Positions 1-8,096 are shown, counted from the first letter of the stretch. The stretch is DNA of 37,076 nt from Alphaproteobacteria bacterium HGW-Alphaproteobacteria-6 (GCA_002841115.1 PHEC01000019.1:1-37076), one strand, 5' to 3'. Program-made: numbers and translations. Notes: generated from the letters alone by a model not told the origin.

Positions 1-98
1 GAGCATGTCGCGCAAAAGTGGGAACCGGTTTTGCGCTATTCGGACATGCGAAATCAGAAGGTTAGAGTGGGTCGCGTGAATGCGAATGAACGCGATCC
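1..98 (+). repeat. Intergenic mosaic hairpin element, left copy
   Basis: This 98-bp element matches the reverse complement of 4205-4302 with only four mismatches by eye. Its outer part folds into a two-step hairpin: 3-9 (GCATGTC) pairs with 43-49, and 10-17 (GCGCAAAA) pairs with 29-36. The inner part carries the GCGTGAATGCGAATGAACGC segment. The AAAAGTGGGAACCGGTTTT core is typical of the short intergenic (RIME-like) elements of rhizobia and relatives. It contains no gene. The element may continue to the left of the window. Its inner end lies about 20 bp upstream of the first gene. Confidence 0.75.
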
Positions 99-118
99 GA
101 TCTAAGGGGAGGGACGGC

Positions 119-877
119 ATGACGAGCGGAAACGGACGGGTCGCGCTGGTCACCGGCGCCAGCCGGGGCATCGGGCGGGCGATCGCACTGGACCTGGCCG
201 CGCGCGGCTTCGATCTGGCGCTGAACGACATCGCGGCACAGGCCGGGGCGCTGCGCCGGACCGCGGACGCGGCCCGCGCCATGGGCCGGCGGGTCGAGGA
301 ACTGCACGCAGATGTGTCCGACAAGGCGCAGGTGCAGGCGATGGCCGCCGCCGCGGTCGCCGCCCTCGGCACGGTGCATGCGGTGGTGAACAACGCCGGC
401 ATCCTGCGCGCCTCGGATGTCGAGCATTGCCCCGAGGACTATTGGGACAGCGTGATGGATGTGAACGCCAAGGGCACCTTCCTTGTGGTGCAGGCGCTGT
501 TGCCGGTCATGAAGGCGCAGGGCTATGGCCGGATCTGCAACATCAGCTCGATCGGCGGCAAGCACGGCGCGCCCGAACAGGCGCATTACTCGGCCTCGAA
601 AGCCGCGGTCATGGGCTTTACCCGCGTCCTGGCGCAAGAGGTCGGGGCGCTGGGCATCACCGCGAATTGTGTCTGCCCCGGCATCATCCTGACCGACATG
701 GGCCGGGTGAACCTTGACGATCCGGCGATCAGCGACGCCTGGAAGGCCCGGACCGCCATGGCCCGCATCGGCGCGCCCGAAGACGTGGCCGGGCCGGTTG
801 CCTTCTTCTGCTCGGACGACAGTGCCTTTGTCACCGGGCAGACGCTGAACGTCGACGGCGGCATTGTCCTGAGTTGA
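119..877 (+). CDS. SDR-family NAD(P)-dependent oxidoreductase
   Basis: This 252-residue protein is a classical short-chain dehydrogenase/reductase. The dinucleotide-binding motif TGASRGIG lies at about residues 12-19, NNAG at about 94-97, the catalytic serine in NISSIGG near 145 and the YSASK pair near 158-162. The C-terminus ends in the usual TGQTLNVDGG. The family performs reversible carbonyl/alcohol oxidation; FabG-like enzymes are the closest in motif pattern, but the substrate cannot be read from sequence. I chose the ATG at 119 because it follows AGGGGAGGG at about 105-113 and gives the normal SDR N-terminus. An upstream in-frame ATG at 80 lies inside the repeat element and lacks a ribosome binding site. 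The gene is convergent with the FAD protein operon. Confidence 0.9.
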   Translation: MTSGNGRVALVTGASRGIGRAIALDLAARGFDLALNDIAAQAGALRRTADAARAMGRRVEELHADVSDKAQVQAMAAAAVAALGTVHAVVNNAGILRASDVEHCPEDYWDSVMDVNAKGTFLVVQALLPVMKAQGYGRICNISSIGGKHGAPEQAHYSASKAAVMGFTRVLAQEVGALGITANCVCPGIILTDMGRVNLDDPAISDAWKARTAMARIGAPEDVAGPVAFFCSDDSAFVTGQTLNVDGGIVLS

Positions 878-968
878 TGAAGCCCGGGGCGCGGGGCGGG
901 TCGCAGGCCAGGGTGATCCCGGGGGCAAAACCGGCGCGCAAGCCCAGTGCCCTCGGTCGGTCGCCACC

Positions 969-2348
969 TCAGCCGCCTTGCAGGCAGGACAGGCGGTCGG
1001 TGCCGAGGATGCCGGTGGCAAGTTCGAAGGTCTGCGTGCGGATGTCGGGGATCGCCGTGATCTCCCACACCGCGCCACGCGCGGCGGGGCCGATCGCGAA
1101 AAGCCGCGATGACGGCCGACCGGCCCGGTCGATCACCTGGGCATCGGCAGTGGTGTCGAGACCCAGCCCGAGCGGATCGAGACGGGCGGTGCCCCGCATC
1201 AGAAGATCGCGAATGACCGGTGCTGCGTCCCTTTCGGGGTCGCGCCGAATGCCGCGGCAGTCGATCACATGGTCGGCCAGCAGGATCCGCGCCGCCGCAC
1301 GGCCATACCCCGAGACATCAAGGCAGATCCGGTCGTCACCCCGGATCCGGGCCCGGTCGAACCGGCCGCGCAAAACGACAAGCTGACCGGTCGCCCTGGC
1401 CATTTCGATCCGTTTGGCCGAGGCCGGCGGCATCCGGTGGCGATGCACTTCCCAGAAGGTTGCGGCATGGCGCAGGAACCGGGCACGGTTCTGCCGATCC
1501 CAGGCGCGCCAGATGGCGGCGACATGCGGGCGGATCCCGTCGACCGCATCGCGCCAGGTGCCGCCCTGCTGCTCGGCCAGACCGACCTGCCGGCGCAGCC
1601 AGCGCAGCAAGGTGCTTGCCGGTGCCCCGAGGGGGATGTCCTGGCGGCCCGGCGCAAGCGGATGCGTCGGGCCATGCACCTGCGGCAGAAGCCCGCGGCG
1701 GGACAGGCAGAGGATTGGCCCGCGGTGCCCTGCACCCAGCAGCGTGACGACATGATCGACCATGCTGAGACCGGTCCCGATGATCGCGACACTTGCCTCG
1801 GGATCGGCCGGAGCGGTGAAATCCCATGCCCCGCGCAAGGGCGTCTTCGGCCTGGCGGGCACGGCGTGGCCGGTTGCCAGAACCGCAGCGTCGGCGATGA
1901 TCGACGTGCCGTTGCCGAGGTTGGCGATGACACCGGCGCGGCTTTCGCGCAGGCTGACGCAGGATCCCTGCACGCAGCGCAGGCGGCGCGCGCCGTCGTC
2001 CTTGCGCCAGGGGTCCAGAAGGCTGCCGAGGTAGTGTCCGTAGGTTGCGCGATCGACGAAGCACTGCCCGGTGACGCTGTGCCCGGTCCTTTCCAGCCAG
2101 CGCTGGAAATGATCCGGCTCTGCGGGAAAGGCGCTCATCTGGGTCACGCGCGTATTCAGAAGGTGGTCAGGGTGCGTCGTGGCGTAGGCGATCCCGCAGC
2201 CCAGCATGGGGCCGCGCTCGATGATCGTCACCCGGACCTGCGGCGATCCGTGCCCAAGCAGATGGGCAGCCATCAGGACGCCGCTGGCACCGCCGCCGAC
2301 GACGATGATGTGGCGGGCGCGATCGCGGGCAGGCCGGCCGCCATCCAT
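969..2348 (-). CDS. FAD/NAD(P)-binding protein (NAD_binding_9 / YdhS-like)
   Basis: This protein of about 459 residues opens with the Rossmann motif IIVVGGGASGVLMAAHLL, followed by an acidic residue in VTIIERG as in FAD-binding oxidoreductases. A second glycine-rich motif, VAIIGTGLSMVDHV, lies near residue 190. This layout is that of the FAD/NAD(P)-binding family containing E. coli YdhS; the reaction is unknown. Its ATG at 2348 overlaps the stop codon of the upstream 50-residue protein (TGATG), so translation is probably coupled. A GTG three bases upstream is the alternative start. It is the last gene of a four-gene minus-strand operon that begins with the hydrolase at 3229. Confidence 0.8.
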   Translation of the reverse strand: MDGGRPARDRARHIIVVGGGASGVLMAAHLLGHGSPQVRVTIIERGPMLGCGIAYATTHPDHLLNTRVTQMSAFPAEPDHFQRWLERTGHSVTGQCFVDRATYGHYLGSLLDPWRKDDGARRLRCVQGSCVSLRESRAGVIANLGNGTSIIADAAVLATGHAVPARPKTPLRGAWDFTAPADPEASVAIIGTGLSMVDHVVTLLGAGHRGPILCLSRRGLLPQVHGPTHPLAPGRQDIPLGAPASTLLRWLRRQVGLAEQQGGTWRDAVDGIRPHVAAIWRAWDRQNRARFLRHAATFWEVHRHRMPPASAKRIEMARATGQLVVLRGRFDRARIRGDDRICLDVSGYGRAAARILLADHVIDCRGIRRDPERDAAPVIRDLLMRGTARLDPLGLGLDTTADAQVIDRAGRPSSRLFAIGPAARGAVWEITAIPDIRTQTFELATGILGTDRLSCLQGG

Positions 2349-2500
2349 CACGTCACCAGATAGAGCAGCACGGCCCAGAGCGCGGCCGACACAAGTGCCG
2401 AGCCGATCACGATGCCGTCGCCGGTGCCATCGGGCAGGGGCGCGTCCGCATCCGCGAAGCAGGCGAAAAGGCCGGGGTCGTAGCCGCAGCAGGGAAACAT
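2348..2500 (-). CDS. Small single-span membrane protein, unknown function
   Basis: This 50-codon frame starts at ATG 2500, preceded by AAAGGAC about 8 bases upstream. It encodes a peptide beginning MFPCCGYDPGLFACF, a short acidic stretch (DADAPLPDGTGDG) and one hydrophobic segment of about 20 residues ending LLYLVT. Its stop overlaps the ATG of the FAD protein as TGATG. I do not recognise the family. Reasons to believe it is real: a good ribosome binding site, exact coupling to the next gene, the membrane segment, and the lack of spare room in the operon. Three cysteines in the N-terminal 15 residues are notable. Confidence 0.6.
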   Translation of the reverse strand: MFPCCGYDPGLFACFADADAPLPDGTGDGIVIGSALVSAALWAVLLYLVT

Positions 2501-2540
2501 GGCACAGTCCTTTCAGGCCTTTCAGGGGCCTTCGATCGGG

Positions 2541-2642
2541 TCAGGACAGAAGGACAAAGGCAAAGAGGGTCAGCAGGCAGGCGCCGGCCACCACGGCCGG
2601 AGCCGCGCGCTTCACGCTGGCGGCAAGCGAGGTGAGGATCAT
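2541..2642 (-). CDS. Very small membrane protein, unknown function
   Basis: This 33-residue frame begins MILTSLAASVKRAAPAVV and continues as one hydrophobic helix ending in AFVLLS. Its ATG (2642-2640) overlaps the stop of the hydrolase gene (2641-2639) in the ATGA pattern used for coupled translation. It ends 40 bp before the next small gene. No family is recognised. The coupling and the basic-then-hydrophobic composition suggest a genuine small inner-membrane protein, but so short a frame could arise by chance. Confidence 0.5.
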   Translation of the reverse strand: MILTSLAASVKRAAPAVVAGACLLTLFAFVLLS

Positions 2643-3229
2643 CGCATCACCATCGCCCGGGCATCCGCGCGCGCCGCCGCATGCGGCCGGGCCACCGGAC
2701 CGTTGCCCCTGATCGACCACAGCAGATCGCGCAGCGCCCGTCCCTCGGGCCAGGGACCAAAGCCCGAGGCGACGTTGATGTGGCCGGCCTCGCCCATGTC
2801 GACGAAATCGGCACCCCAGGACTTGCCGAGATCGCGCGCGCGACGCTGATCCATCCAGGGATCGTTCCGGCTTGCCGCGACGATGGCGGGAACCCCCAGC
2901 ACCCGTTCGGGAATACGCCCGAAGCCGCTGATGCGCGCGCTTCGCGACGGCTCGGCCGGTGCGACGAGCAGCGCGCCGGCAACCCGGACCTGCGGCCAGC
3001 TTGCCAGCAGGCGCACGATCGCCGTGGCACCAAGCGAATGGCCGACCAGCACCGCGCCGGGGTGGATCATCGTCGCGGCGGCAATCTCGGTCAGCCAGGC
3101 TTCGGGCGACGGATCGGACCACGACTGCTGTTCGACGATCTTCGCCGATGGGTCCCTTGCCGCCCACCAGTGCTGCCAGTGCGGCGGCGGTGATCCGTCC
3201 AGGCCGGGAATGAGCAACGTTCTGATCAT
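2639..3229 (-). CDS. RBBP9/YdeN-family alpha/beta serine hydrolase
   Basis: This 196-residue protein has the compact form of the RBBP9/YdeN family. The N-terminus MIRTLLIPGLDGSPPPHWQHW is the family hallmark, the nucleophile elbow GHSLG lies near residues 63-67, an acid is in the ASRNDPW segment near 118, and the catalytic histidine is in GEAGHIN near 149. The family contains serine hydrolases of mostly unknown natural substrate. The ATG at 3229 is preceded by AAAGGAG. This is the first gene of the minus-strand operon. The palindrome TTGGAATTCCAA lies 44 bp upstream. Confidence 0.85.
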   Translation of the reverse strand: MIRTLLIPGLDGSPPPHWQHWWAARDPSAKIVEQQSWSDPSPEAWLTEIAAATMIHPGAVLVGHSLGATAIVRLLASWPQVRVAGALLVAPAEPSRSARISGFGRIPERVLGVPAIVAASRNDPWMDQRRARDLGKSWGADFVDMGEAGHINVASGFGPWPEGRALRDLLWSIRGNGPVARPHAAARADARAMVMR

Positions 3230-3272
3230 GGCGATCTCCTTTCCCGTAAAAGACTACCAACTTGATCGTGTA

Positions 3273-3284
3273 TTGGAATTCCAA
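3273..3284. promoter_or_regulatory. 12-bp perfect palindrome, possible GntR-type operator
   Basis: TTGGAATTCCAA is a perfect inverted repeat in the short AT-rich stretch between the hydrolase start and the dehydrogenase remnant. Palindromes with TTGG/CCAA arms are typical operators of FadR/FCD-type GntR regulators. Which gene it served is unclear: it could be the operator of the hydrolase operon or a relic of the lost dehydrogenase promoter. Confidence 0.35.
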
Positions 3285-3379
3285 ATTCTGCCGGGTCTGG
3301 AGAAGGGCATTCTCCGTTCCGGGCATGACGCCCCGTCGCGGGGCGCCGCCTCGCCCTGCGCGGGCGCGCGACGGACGGC

Positions 3380-4249
3380 GTGGGTCAGCGGTTGCTTGCA
3401 GGGGCCGACCGCGACCATATCGAGGCGCTGGAGCGGTTCGGCTTTGCGCATGAGGTGATCGGGCGCCAGGCGATCAGGGCGCTGGAGCCGGAACTGTCGG
3501 ACCGGATCGGCCTTGCGGTGCTGTTGCCGCAGAACCGGTCGATGATGGACCCCTACCGGCTGGTGCTGGCGCTGGCGCTGGCCGACCGCTTCGCCGCCCT
3601 GGGCGGGCAGATCGAGCGCGGCGAGGCGGTCGGCTTCACGCGAACCGACGCGATCCGCGAGGTGGTGCTGAGGGACGGCCGCCGCCTGCCCGCGGACCAG
3701 GTGGTGATCTGCGCCGGGGCCTTCTCTGCCCGACTGGCGAAGGCGCTGAACGAGCCGATCCCGCTGGAAACCGAGCGGGGCTATCACACCCAGATCATGG
3801 CGCCGGGCATCACCCTGAAACACTCGCTCATCTGGCCCGCCCGCAGCTTCATGATCACCCCCACCGGCGGCGGCATCCGCGTCGGCGGCACGGTGGAAAT
3901 GGCCGGGCTGGACGCCGCACCCGACTGGCGGCGGGCGAAGGTGACGCTGCGGCACGCGCGCGAGGCGCGGCCGAACCTTGAGCCGCAGCAGATCAGCGAA
4001 TGGATGGGCCACCGCCCGGCGCTGCCCGATACGCTGCCGATCCTGTCGCCCTCGGCCCGCACCAGGGGGGTGTTCTACGCCACCGGGCACGGCCATCTTG
4101 GCCTGACCCATGCCGCGACGACCGCGCGGCTGATGGGCGATCTGATCACCGGGGCAAGGCCGCCGATCGACCTGCACCCCTACCGCATCAACCGTTTCCA
4201 GAGTGGATCGCGTTCATTCGCATTCACGCGACCCACTCCAACCTTTTGA
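3380..4249 (+). pseudogene. D-amino-acid dehydrogenase (DadA family), 5'-truncated
   Basis: The translation matches the C-terminal two thirds of DadA-type FAD-dependent D-amino-acid dehydrogenases. It contains IRALEPEL, the QNRSMMDPYRLVLALA segment, VVICAGAFSARLAK, the substrate-domain GGIRVGGTVE, and the C-terminal FAD segment GVFYATGHGHLGLTHA. The N-terminal 130-150 residues, with the GxGxxG FAD-binding motif, are absent. The frame is closed by a stop at 3326, and the sequence upstream belongs to the hydrolase promoter. The only possible start (GTG 3380) has no ribosome binding site. The 3' end reads into the repeat at 4205, so the last 14 or so residues are encoded by the element. This is a non-functional remnant. 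Family members oxidise D-amino acids such as D-hydroxyproline, which fits the racemase remnant next door. Confidence 0.85.
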
Positions 4250-4302
4250 TTTCGCATGTCCGAGTAGCGCAAAACCGCTTCCCACTTTTGCGCGACATGC
4301 TC
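4205..4302 (-). repeat. Intergenic mosaic hairpin element, right copy (inverted)
   Basis: This is the reverse complement of 1-98, differing at four positions, with the same two-step hairpin (4294-4300 pairing with the 4254-4260 region, and the GCGCAAAA/TTTTGCGC arms inside it). It forms the 3' end of the dehydrogenase remnant and supplies its stop codon. Together with the left copy it brackets a 4.1 kb segment in inverted orientation. Confidence 0.8.
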
Positions 4303-4447
4303 TAGGCGGACAGGATGTTGTGTCGCGATCAGTCCATCCTTGTCGCCTTTCCCGCCTCGGATGCGGCCCTGTTCCTGTGCGGCGCCCTGGCCGAGAATAC
4401 GGCACCCAAGCCGCATGCCGAACCCGCTGCCCAAGGAGAGTCACGCC
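4303..4447. other. Leader of racemase remnant; no gene assigned
   Basis: This stretch of 145 bp lies between the repeat element and the racemase start. A 49-codon open frame (4315-4464) exists in it but overlaps the racemase gene and resembles nothing I know. The only clear signal is the ribosome binding site AAGGAGAG near 4432-4439 for the racemase ATG. Confidence 0.4.
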
Positions 4448-5110
4448 ATGTTCGACACGTCGCTTGAGTGCCTGCTGGTTCATTGCCAGGGCGAGATCGG
4501 CAAGGTCGTCACCGGCGGCGCGCCCGAGGTCCCGGGTGCAACGATCCTCGACAAGATGAACCATATCAACAGGGTGGACGACGCCCTGCGCCGCTTCGTC
4601 AGCTTCGAGCCCCGCGCCCATGCGGTGCAGACGGTGAACCTGCTGCTGTCGCCCTGCCGGGGGGATGCCGATGCCGCCTTCATCGTGCTGCAGGCCGACC
4701 GGGCGCATCCGATGTCCGGCTCGAACGCCATCTGCGTGGTCACCGCCCTTCTGGAGACCGGCCGGGTAAAGATGGCAGAGCCGGAAACCCTGGTGCGGCT
4801 GGACACGGCGGCGGGGCTGGTCGTGGCGCGGGCGCGCTGCGAGAACGGGCGCTGCCTGTCGGTCTCGCTCGACAATGTCGCGGCCTTCGTGGTGGCGCTG
4901 GATGCGCCGGTCCGGACCGGACGCTTCGGCACCTTCACCGCCGAACTGATCGGCGAGACGATGGTCGGCCCCTGCAGGGCCGTGCTGCCGCGCATCACCG
5001 GCCAGGCCTGGATCTATGGCCGCGAAGAACTGCGGATCAGCCCGGATGATCCCTTTCCCGCCGGCTTTGCCCTGTCCGACACCTGGGGGCCAGAGGTGGG
5101 CGATCTGTGA
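4448..5110 (+). pseudogene. Proline racemase / hydroxyproline epimerase family gene with internal deletion
   Basis: The 220-residue product starts at ATG 4448 after AAGGAGAG. Residues 1-155 match the N-terminal half of the proline racemase family: HCQGEIGKVVTGG, a FEPRAHA segment where EPRG is usual, and HPMSGSNAICVVTALLETG near 88-106. The MSGSN form is typical of the trans-3-hydroxyproline dehydratase-like subgroup, in which the first catalytic cysteine is replaced. After GRFGTFT the protein jumps to the family C-terminus (AELIGETMVG, ITGQAWIYG, DPFPAGF). The family is about 330-345 residues long, so 110-130 residues are missing, including the second half-site with the GTGxSAR catalytic motif. 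The reading frame survives, but the enzyme should be dead. The next-door dehydrogenase remnant supports a former hydroxyproline pathway. Confidence 0.8.
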
Positions 5111-5636
5111 TCCGGTCCGGCGGCCGGCGCGCCGCACGCGCCCCTGGCATCAGTTCGGCCGATGCACGGCGACAGGACATTCCGATTTGCGCCGCGGCCG
5201 CCTTCGCCCCTGTCCAGTCCGGACCGGGCGCGCGGGCCCGGTGTTCCAGACCGTGGCGCTGATCCCGACCCGGCACCCGTGCCGGAAAGCGCCGCCTTCG
5301 GGCGCGAGGTGCTGGGTGTGGCCCCGGTCGAACGCCGACGCATCGCAACCGATGCCCCTGCGTGTGCCGGTTTGGCCGACTGCCATCACCTTCCCGCTCG
5401 GGCTGATGGCGGCGCGCCGCCCGCGACTGCAACAGTCGCTGCGGCCGGTGCCGGGCTGGTCGGGGCCGGGGGCTGGGTGGCGAAGTGACCCGCGGCCTGA
5501 CCCGGATGGAAATGGGGACGGAGGGTCAAAGTTGCCCATGGGCGGGCACGGCAATGCTCGATTCATGCAAAGGAAGCACATGCGGTATCGATAAAAGGTC
5601 AGAATGTGCGGGAATGGCGGGAAGGAGACCTGCGCT
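5111..5636. other. 526-bp stretch with no recognisable gene
   Basis: Several open frames cross this GC-rich stretch on both strands, as expected at this base composition. None has a ribosome binding site plus a recognisable family, and none shows a membrane segment or motif I trust. It separates the racemase remnant from the convergent SDR gene and may be the decayed remainder of the same catabolic module. I see no convincing terminator. Confidence 0.4.
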
Positions 5637-6395
5637 TCAAATGCACTCGGCCCCGTCGATCACCAGCGCATGACCGGTCAAGAAGGCCGACTGGTCGGAG
5701 GCCAGAAAGACGATACCCTCGGCGATTTCCTCCGGCGTGCCCCAGCGGCCCATCGGAATGGTGTGGGCGACGTATTCCTCCAGCGCGTGACGGCCGCCCA
5801 TCTGGCGCTTGAACCCGTCGTTGAACGGGGTGTCCACGAACCCGGGGCAGAGCGCGTTGCAGCGGACATTGTAGCACGCATAGTCCACTGCCATCTGCCG
5901 CGTCATCGCGATCACCGCGTGCTTGGTCGTGGCATAGGCGATCATCTCGCGGTCGTACTGCACGCCAGAGTTCGACGACGTGATGATGATCGACCCCTTG
6001 CCCTGCGCCTTCATCACCGGCATCGCCGTCCGGGCGGCCACGAAATGCGACCGCACATTCAGAGTCCACGATGCGTCCATCTGCTCAGGCGTGACCTCTT
6101 CCAATCGGCCCGGAATCTGGATGCCGGCATGAGAGTGCAGGATGTCCAGCCGACCGTGGCGTGACGCGGCCCCGGTGATCTCGGCGGCCAGGGCCGCGTC
6201 GTCGCCGACGTCAAGGCCGCGCGCCTCGGCCCGCCCGCCGGACCGGCCGATTTCAGCGACCACCGCTTGCGCGCGGTCAGCGTCCCGGTCCGTCACCACC
6301 ACCAGCGCACCCTCGCTGGCCATGGCAAGCGCACCTGCCCGACCGATGCCCGATCCTGCCCCGGTTACGAAAGCCACACGATCTTCCAGCCGCAT
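5637..6395 (-). CDS. SDR-family oxidoreductase, last gene of the ABC operon
   Basis: This 252-residue short-chain dehydrogenase has TGAGSGIG at about residues 12-19, the position normally NNAG read here as HSHAGI, the catalytic serine in ITSSNSG, the YATTK pair and a C-terminal TGHALVIDG. The substitution of both asparagines before AG is unusual but the fold motifs are otherwise intact. I prefer the ATG at 6395 because AGGGG lies 9 bases upstream and the N-terminus MRLEDRVAFVTG is canonical. An ATG at 6416 that overlaps the permease stop (ATGA) is the alternative and would add seven residues. Its position behind the transporter suggests it acts on the imported compound or a derivative. Confidence 0.87.
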   Translation of the reverse strand: MRLEDRVAFVTGAGSGIGRAGALAMASEGALVVVTDRDADRAQAVVAEIGRSGGRAEARGLDVGDDAALAAEITGAASRHGRLDILHSHAGIQIPGRLEEVTPEQMDASWTLNVRSHFVAARTAMPVMKAQGKGSIIITSSNSGVQYDREMIAYATTKHAVIAMTRQMAVDYACYNVRCNALCPGFVDTPFNDGFKRQMGGRHALEEYVAHTIPMGRWGTPEEIAEGIVFLASDQSAFLTGHALVIDGAECI

Positions 6396-6412
6396 ATCAG
6401 AGCCCCTAGGCA

Positions 6413-7228
6413 TCATGCGGCCTTGTGTCCGCGCTGCAGGATGGCTTGCGCCGCAATCAGCATCATCAGCGAGACGGCAAGCACCATCGTGCCGATGGCA
6501 TTGATCTCGGGTGTCACGCCACGGCGGATCGAGGAAAAGACATAGACGGGCAGGGTGGTCTGCGACCCGGCGACGAAAAACGCGATGATGAAGTCATCAA
6601 AGCTGAAGGTGAAGGCCAGCAGGAACCCCGCAAGGATGCCGGGAAAGATCTGCGGCAGCGTCACCTGCCGGAAAGTGCCCCAGGGCGTCGCGCCAAGGTC
6701 GGCCGAAGCCTCGATCAGGCTGCGGTCCATGCCGGCCATCCGGGCGCGCACGATGATGATGACCAGCGCCATCGCAAACAGCCCATGCGCCGCGATCAGC
6801 GAGCCATAGCCCAGTGACAGTTGCGGGGCCTTGGCCGCAAAGGGCCATATCGCGACAAGGATCGGGTTCAGCCAGCCGAACAGCGTCACAAGCGCGATCA
6901 GCGTGGCGATGCCGATGACGATGCCCGGCACCATCACGGCAATGTAGATCAGCGCGTCAAAGGCCAGCCGCAGCCGCCCGCTGACCGATTGCAGCGCCAG
7001 TGCCGCCATGGTGCCGAACAGGGTGGCCAGCACCGCCGAGGCAAGCGCCACGCTCAGGCTGGTCTGGAAAGCATCCATCACGAAGGGGTTTGACAGCGCC
7101 TTGCCATACCACTGCGTCGAAAAGCCCTGAAACTGCGAGGCATGTCGACCGGCGTTGAAGCTGAACAGCGCGATGATCCCGATTGGGATGTAGAGGAACA
7201 GATAGACGGCAAGCGCGTAGATCCGCAT
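6413..7228 (-). CDS. ABC transporter permease, PotC type
   Basis: This 271-residue integral membrane protein has about six predicted spans and begins MRIYALAVYLFLYIPIG. The EAA loop that contacts the ATPase is visible as EASADLGATPWGTFRQVTLP. The FSFDDFIIAFFVAG segment after it is a strong PotC/spermidine-putrescine family signature. It pairs with the PotB-type permease just upstream, separated by 9 bp, to form the membrane channel. The substrate is a polyamine or a related cationic amine or amino-acid derivative by family; the exact ligand is unknown. Confidence 0.9.
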   Translation of the reverse strand: MRIYALAVYLFLYIPIGIIALFSFNAGRHASQFQGFSTQWYGKALSNPFVMDAFQTSLSVALASAVLATLFGTMAALALQSVSGRLRLAFDALIYIAVMVPGIVIGIATLIALVTLFGWLNPILVAIWPFAAKAPQLSLGYGSLIAAHGLFAMALVIIIVRARMAGMDRSLIEASADLGATPWGTFRQVTLPQIFPGILAGFLLAFTFSFDDFIIAFFVAGSQTTLPVYVFSSIRRGVTPEINAIGTMVLAVSLMMLIAAQAILQRGHKAA

Positions 7229-7237
7229 CGATCCCCC

Positions 7238-8092
7238 CTACATCAACGAGACATCGTCGCGCCCGCCAGCCCAGCGACGGGTCAGCCGCAGGTAGGCCGC
7301 CACCGTCACCAGCATCACCAGCACCAGCGCCACCGCCACCGCCGATCCGTAGGCCCAGTTGCGCGATTGCAGGAACAGGTCCACCAGCGCGTTGCCGATG
7401 AAGAAGACCTTGCCGCCGCCCAGCATCGCCGGGATCAGGAATTCACCCATCAAGAGGATGAAGACCAGCATGCAGCCGGTCGCGACCCCTGGCATCGACA
7501 GGGGCAGCGTAACTTGCAGGAAGCTGCGCCAGGGCGGGCTGCCAAGGTCGGATGAGGCTTCCAGAAGGCGCTTGTCCAGCCGTTCCAGCGCCACATAGAT
7601 CGGAAACACCATCAGCGGCAGGTAGCCGTAGACGATACCGACCAGCACCGCGAAGGGCGTGTTGATCAGCCGCGGGTTGCCAAGGCCAAGCGCGTTCAAC
7701 AGGGACGGTATCCCCTGACCTCCCAGCAGGTAGATCCAGGCATAACTGCGGATCAGGATCGAGGTCCAGAACGGCACGATCACCAGGATCAAAAGCAGGG
7801 TCCGCCAGCGGGGCGATGACCGCAGAGCGAGGAAATAGGCCAGGGGATAGGCCACCAACAGGCAGATCAGGGTGCCGATCGGTGCCAGGATCAGGGTGTT
7901 CTTGAAGGCGGCCCAGCGTGCGCCGAGGTTGAGAAAATTGTCAAAGGTGAAGGCCGGCACATAGCCGCCCGCCGGCCCCCGTTCGCCGAAGGAAAAGACG
8001 AATACGACGATCAGCGGCAAGACCAGCATGCACAGAAACCATGCCCCCGCAGGGGCAAGGAACAGCCATGTCCGAAGGTCCTGCCGCTGCAT
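7238..8092 (-). CDS. ABC transporter permease, PotB type
   Basis: This 284-residue membrane protein begins MQRQDLRTWLFLAPAGAWF, has six or so hydrophobic segments, and an EAA loop EASSDLGSPPWRSFLQVTLP near residue 180. GEFLIPAMLGGGKVFFIGN near 220 is a PotB/PotH signature. It starts 4 bp after the binding-protein stop and ends 9 bp before the second permease, so it lies in the middle of one operon. Confidence 0.9.
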   Translation of the reverse strand: MQRQDLRTWLFLAPAGAWFLCMLVLPLIVVFVFSFGERGPAGGYVPAFTFDNFLNLGARWAAFKNTLILAPIGTLICLLVAYPLAYFLALRSSPRWRTLLLILVIVPFWTSILIRSYAWIYLLGGQGIPSLLNALGLGNPRLINTPFAVLVGIVYGYLPLMVFPIYVALERLDKRLLEASSDLGSPPWRSFLQVTLPLSMPGVATGCMLVFILLMGEFLIPAMLGGGKVFFIGNALVDLFLQSRNWAYGSAVAVALVLVMLVTVAAYLRLTRRWAGGRDDVSLM

Positions 8093-8096
8093 TGCC

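Noticed and set aside
80-118. Upstream ATG extending the first SDR by 13 residues
   Set aside because: It lies inside the repeat element, has no ribosome binding site, and the family N-terminus begins at the ATG at 119.
4315-4464. 49-codon frame upstream of the racemase remnant
   Set aside because: It overlaps the racemase start, has no clear ribosome binding site and no recognisable family.
5016-5594. Open frames across the racemase end and the following gap, both strands
   Set aside because: They overlap the racemase remnant, lack ribosome binding sites and show Arg/Pro-rich shadow composition.
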